Assembly (NCBI GenBank): GCA_900660155.1
Contig: CABFPE010000356.1
Coordinates: 260,963-324,962, forward strand
DNA: 64,000 bases
DNA from: Hofstenia miamia
Lineage: Eukaryota > Xenacoelomorpha > Acoela > Hofsteniidae
Reading direction: 5' to 3'
Shown here: positions 59,775 through 64,000 of the stretch, piece after piece
Numbering within the stretch: position 1 is the first letter of the stretch
Layout: each line of letters begins with the position of its first letter
The notes under the pieces: generated by a model
Databases searched by the model: none
What the model saw: only the letters and a program-made list of their open reading frames with translations
Told to the model about the DNA's origin: nothing
Made by a program: the position numbers and the translations under genes

Positions 59775-62116
59775 CACAACTGCAAAGCTGAAGGAGGCTC
59801 TAAAGAGGTTGAAGAACTGAAAGGCGCCAGGCAGAGATGAGATACATGGGTATTGGCTGAAAAAGTTCACAAGTGTTCATGAGAGACTAGCGGTAGCATT
59901 GAAGGAGTGTGTGGTGAGTGGGTTTCCATAGTTGATGGTAGTGAGAAAGACATTGCTGATGCAGAAGGACCCCAAGAAAGGCAGTGAGGCAAGCAACTTC
60001 AGGCCAATAACATGTCTGCTAACAACTTTGAAAATGCTAACTTCCGTGATTTCAAATAGGCTGGTTTGTTACTTAGAACAGAATAGATTGATAACAGAGG
60101 AGCAAAAGGGATGTAAGACAAAAACGAGAGAATGCAAAGATCAGTTGCTAATAGACCAGGAAGTGGTGAAGAATTGTAGAAGGAAGACAAACTTAGCAAT
60201 GGCATGGATAGACTACAGAAAGGCGCATGACAGCATATCACATATGTGGGTATTGAGGACACTAGAGGGTAATAGAGTTTCAAGGAAATGTGTTGAGTTC
60301 CTAGAGAAGGAGATGGGAAAGTGGCAGACTGAGATAGACGGGCATAGGTTGAGGTTTAGACGGGGCATATTCCAGAGAGACAGCTTAGCACCACTACTGT
60401 TTGTAGTTAACTTAATCCCTGTCACAGAAAGGTTAAAGGAGACAGGTATAGGGTATAAGTTGGAGAAGAATGGTAGAGTAGTAAGTCACCTATAGTACAT
60501 GGACGACCTGAAGATGTATGCTAGTTCAAGGAAGATGTTGCAAAAGTAAGTGGAGTCATTGGAGAAGACAAGCAGAGATTCTGGGTTGGGATTTGGATTA
60601 GATATCTGTGCGGCAGTAACAATGACCAAAGGCAAGTGTGTAGATGGAGATGGTTTGAGGACGAGCAGTGGGGATAAGATTGAGGAAGTCAAAGAGGGGT
60701 ACAAGTACTTAGGTGTGATGGATAAGGATAGAACAGATCATGAGGAAATGAAGGTGAGGCTAAGAAAAGAATACAAGAGGAGAGTATGGAAGGGACTACA
60801 GAAGTCATCATTGAATGGGTAGAATAGTATAAAAGCAATTAATACATGGTCGATATCAGTGTTGAGATATTCGGCAGGAATAGGTACGAGGAACAAGAAT
60901 GAATTTAGGGAGCTAGACAGAGAAACAAGGAAGATACTAGCAGCAGAGAGAGCATTCAACTTAAATGGAGATGTTGATAGGTGTACATCGCAAGGCATAA
61001 AGGAGGGAAAGGACTGCTAAGTGTGGAGGACACTGTAGAAACAGAAGTACTCAGGCTAAAGGAATAGGTAGAAGCACAACCTAGAGGGTGACTACTGGAG
61101 GTCACTAAGGAGTTAGGGAAGATAAGACCAGAGAGTGAAGGAAAGACAGCATACAAGAGTAGGATGAATTAAAGAGACAAACAAGGTATAGGCAGAAGGC
61201 AATGCATATAGAATACTGGAGGAACACAGAAAAATGTGACAGAGAAGAAAGCAACAAGTGTTTAAAGAAGGCAGGACTGAAGAGAGAAACAGAAGCACTG
61301 ATAATGGCAGCACAGGAGCAAGCAATAAGAACAAACTGGGTGAAGAAGCATATAGACAGAAGAGTAGAAGTAAGTGATAAGTGTAGGCTATGTAAGAAAG
61401 AGGCGGAGACAGTAGATCATCTGATAGCAGGGTGTGAGAAGTTGGCACAGAATGAGTATAATATCAGGCAGGACAAGGTGAGAAGAATGGCACATTGGAG
61501 ATTCAGCAGGCACCATGAGTTAGAAGCACAGTCAAGTGGTATGAGCATAAGCCACAGGCCATCATAGAAAATGAGAAGGTTAAGATATTGTGGGACTTCA
61601 CCATACAGACAAGCAAGGTGATAGAAGCACGGAGGCCAGACATAGTAGTGGTAGACAAAGAGAAAAGATTGGGAACAGTGATAGACATAGCAGTACTAAA
61701 GGACAGAAATGTAGAAAGCAAGGAGAAAGAGAAAATAAACATGTACAGGGAGTTGGCAGAGGAAATAGAAAGGTTGTGGAAGTTAAAGAAAGTTGAAGTA
61801 ATCCTGGTAGTAGTAGGAGCACTAGGAGCAGTGAGTAAAAAGCATAAGAGATGCTTAGAAGAGTTGGGAGTACCAAAGTGGGGAGGACAGTATCACAGAA
61901 GGCAGTATTGTTAGGAACAGCTAGAGTTCTGAGGAAAGCTCTCAGACTCCCTGGGAACTGGTGACTTCCCCGAACTGGGAGGGATACCAGCATGAAGTAG
62001 TGATAAGTAAGGTTAATAAGAGTCAAAGCAAATGTGTGTGGATTCCTGTGCTATTCAAATTTTTGATTGAGTGTAGTGTGTTATGGTAGTTAAAAATGCA
62101 TTGTCTATTGAAAATT

Positions 62117-62174
<58 letters not shown>

Positions 62175-62175
62175 G
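59775..62175 (+). mobile_element. LINE of the restriction-like-endonuclease type (R2/NeSL-like), 5'-truncated and decayed
   Basis: The first codons read AKLKEALKRLKN, stop, KAPGRDEIHGYWLKKFTS. Reverse transcriptase continues with FRPITCLLTTLKMLTSVISN (near 60000), AMAWIDYRKAHDSISHMWVL (near 60200), FRRGIFQRDSLAPLLFVV and YMDDLKMYA near 60497. After the thumb (KYLGVMDKDR, AINTWSISVLRYSAGI) comes a CCHC finger (CRLCKKEAETVDHLIAGC, near 61383-61436). Then the endonuclease-like region runs ARRPDIVVVDKEKRLGTVID to LLGTARVLRKALRLPGNW, with a TGA at 61962. The stops at about 59817 and 59930 sit where Trp is expected. About ten breaks are seen in all. The 3' UTR ends in a (TAA)n tail at 62119-62175. 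C-terminal finger plus PD..D nuclease is known for the R2/NeSL clades. The exact clade is not settled. Confidence 0.87.
62119..62175. repeat. (TAA)n tail of the LINE
   Basis: Long pure TAA array at the 3' end of the LINE. It is followed by a short AT-rich hairpin (AATCGTAATAATAATTATTA and facing bases) up to about 62215. Confidence 0.92.
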
Positions 62176-62204
62176 TATTAAAAATCGTAATAATAATTAT
62201 TATT

Positions 62205-63020
62205 ATTAAAAACGATTCAGCAGCAAAAATGAATCTAAAATAACATCCCTCGTAAAAATTTATTTGGAAAAACAGATAATTGTCTCTCGGTTTTGGCCTT
62301 TGTCCAGCCAGGAAGTCTCTGCTTAATTCTGGAAGCAGTGTATTCTGTCCGAGAAAAGAGTTCACTAGAAACAGGATGACCAAGATTGTTTTGAATATCG
62401 TTAGAGTCTGATCTTTTAAACGTATGATAGCAAGACTATGTCTATAATTTGCAATTATCCAGGTTTGTACAGCTCGTTTTTGTACTACATCTAAACAATT
62501 CAGCAAGTATTCACTCTCACCTCTCCAAACCACTGAACCATGGGTATGAATCAATGACTGTACTAAACAATGATAGAGCTCATTGAGTTCAACAGGACCA
62601 AAATTTTGATGCTTCAGCTTCCTCAGTAAGTGGACAGTAGAAATGGCTGTTTGACACGCGTTGAATTTGTGACTTAAATCCAAATTTCTTGTCAACTGAG
62701 AAACCCAGAAGCTTCAGAACAGAAACTCGTGAAATGTTTTGGTGTGGATCAGGAAAATCTTCACCATTAAACTTTATCAAAAGTTATTGAGATTTGCTCT
62801 CACAAAGCAGAAACTCATTTTCATGACACCAAGATGTCAGCCACATACCATGCCCAGCAAAAACCGCATTTCCATCTGAAAATTTCACCATTTCTGTATT
62901 AGGGATTCCATGTAGATCCAAGTAGGCTGTTGAGATATTAAATTCACAACAAAAAATATGTTCTACCAAAATATTCAATTTGAAGTAACAAATAATTTGA
63001 AAGAAATTTCTGCTTACCAC
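62205..63020 (-). mobile_element. LINE reverse-transcriptase C-terminal fragment (CR1/jockey-like)
   Basis: On the minus strand VKFSDGNAVFAGHG (about 62905-62865) stands where the (A/S)DD catalytic box should be. It is followed by WCHENEFLLCESKS, by the thumb region VSVLKLLGFSVDKKFGFKSQ (about 62730-62670) and by LLRKLKHQNFGPVELNELYH, SVVWRGESEYLLNCLDVVQK and IIRLKDQTL (about 62630-62395). These are typical for the C-terminal third of CR1/jockey-type LINEs. There are at least two frame changes and one stop. It ends at the (TAA)n zone shared with the opposing LINE, so the two elements meet tail to tail. Confidence 0.8.
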
Positions 63021-64000
63021 TTAATAGTAAGTGAAAATTGGTAAAAAAATTATTCTAAATTTTTCTGTTTTGAAGAATTAAACGGGCTCATTAATATTGT
63101 TACTTAGTTTCATTTCGTTTCATTTCAACTTTTTGTATATCATCAATTTGCTCTGCACCAATAGTTGAACAAGGAAAACATTTGAATTGTGCCTTATTTT
63201 GAGTAAATTAAAAATTAGAATGTAAAATCCACGTAATAGCCTATTTTCAAGCACCTAGCCCCGAACATTAGGGGTTGCACACTACTGATTATAAGAACCT
63301 ATTTCTGCAGTAATCATCAGTAATATATCATTAGAAAATCAGCGAAGTCTTTTTTTTTAGTATAATTGAGAAAATTTTACAAGCAATAGGCTTGACAACA
63401 TAAACTAAAAAGAATGTAAGAAAAACGTTTTTAAGGTACCCGCGAACCCTGATTATAGTGTCGCATATGTCATCTCAGAAACACAAATAATGTTTATACT
63501 TGCGAACTGTATATGAGGAAAATTATCCCCAAACTTTTTAGAGATCGCAAGTCAATATATCTATTTTGAGAGGAAATTCTTGAAAGCTGTTGGACTTTAA
63601 AATATAAAATTCACACAATTAGAGATTTTTTCGCTTGCTATCCTAATTACAACAAAAATATTGGATTTATTCCATAAAAGTTAAAACTAAGGAATTTTGT
63701 GGTTTTTAAATAATTAGGATTCCCTAAAATTTTTTGCACTTTGTAAAAACTAATAATAAATTTTCTCAAACATTGCGATCTATAAGAGAGCTACTGAGCT
63801 CCCTATATTTACTGAAAAATGTATAGTAGTATATATTATTATGCTATTCAGGAGAAAATTCGATTATCGATACCCAAAATAGGTCATAAAATAAGTCTAT
63901 AAGCTTCAATTTTACAAATTTTTCTACTTCTACACATTAGCTTTGGAGCTGGGTTGGACTTTGGCTTGTAATTTCAACCTTATTACAAGCCTGGCTATAG
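63021..64000. other. AT-rich non-coding stretch
   Basis: No gene, RNA gene or transposon recognised. The first part may still contain decayed upstream LINE sequence. Confidence 0.45.

Noticed and set aside
1-64000. CRISPR arrays, operons, prokaryotic promoters
   Set aside because: The window is eukaryotic. The regular repeats found are microsatellites or transposon tails.

Overview
The window is AT-rich animal (invertebrate) nuclear DNA. It has a spliced host gene with GT/AG signals, long non-coding stretches, and remnants of nearly every class of eukaryotic transposon. Nothing prokaryotic is present. I cannot fix the phylum. A sacsin-like gene, a Ty3/gypsy group primed by tRNA-Trp (as in CsRn1-like elements), LINEs with restriction-like endonucleases, Tc1, hAT and piggyBac remnants would fit an arthropod or another protostome, but this is inference.

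Layout. 1-340: end of a LINE on the minus strand. 340-6999: AT-rich DNA with a microsatellite and one copy of a dispersed repeat. 7000-18502: an old inverted solo LTR split by a later 10.65-kb Ty3/gypsy insertion (7248-17900). 19099-25002: the 3' half of a second, divergent member of the same LTR family. Both copies carry an unusual extra coding region of about 3 kb between integrase and the 3' LTR. 25003-41500: non-coding DNA dominated by a long imperfect direct repeat, a hAT-like MITE, a Tc1 scrap, a broken F-box/LRR gene, and three places where sequence is doubled around runs of N, probably assembly artefacts. 42258-42829: a hAT-like element with an 8-bp target-site duplication. 43149-56768: the one clearly functional gene, a two-exon sacsin-like protein of about 3134 residues. 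Its 4.2-kb intron holds antisense LINE pieces, microsatellites and a hAT-like MITE. 57249-58295: a decayed Tc1 transposon. 58730-59330: a decayed piggyBac transposase. 59775-62175: a decayed LINE of the restriction-like-endonuclease type. 62205-63020: a second LINE on the minus strand. The remainder is AT-rich DNA.

The sacsin-like gene is the only feature I would call an intact host gene. The F-box/LRR gene is a host pseudogene. Everything else recognisable is mobile DNA or its debris. The most unusual items are the extra 3' coding region of the LTR family, the nested and inverted LTR arrangement with a mosaic LTR pair, the contrast in CpG content between two related LTR copies, and the short sacsin-like protein with two ATPase folds and no visible J domain.
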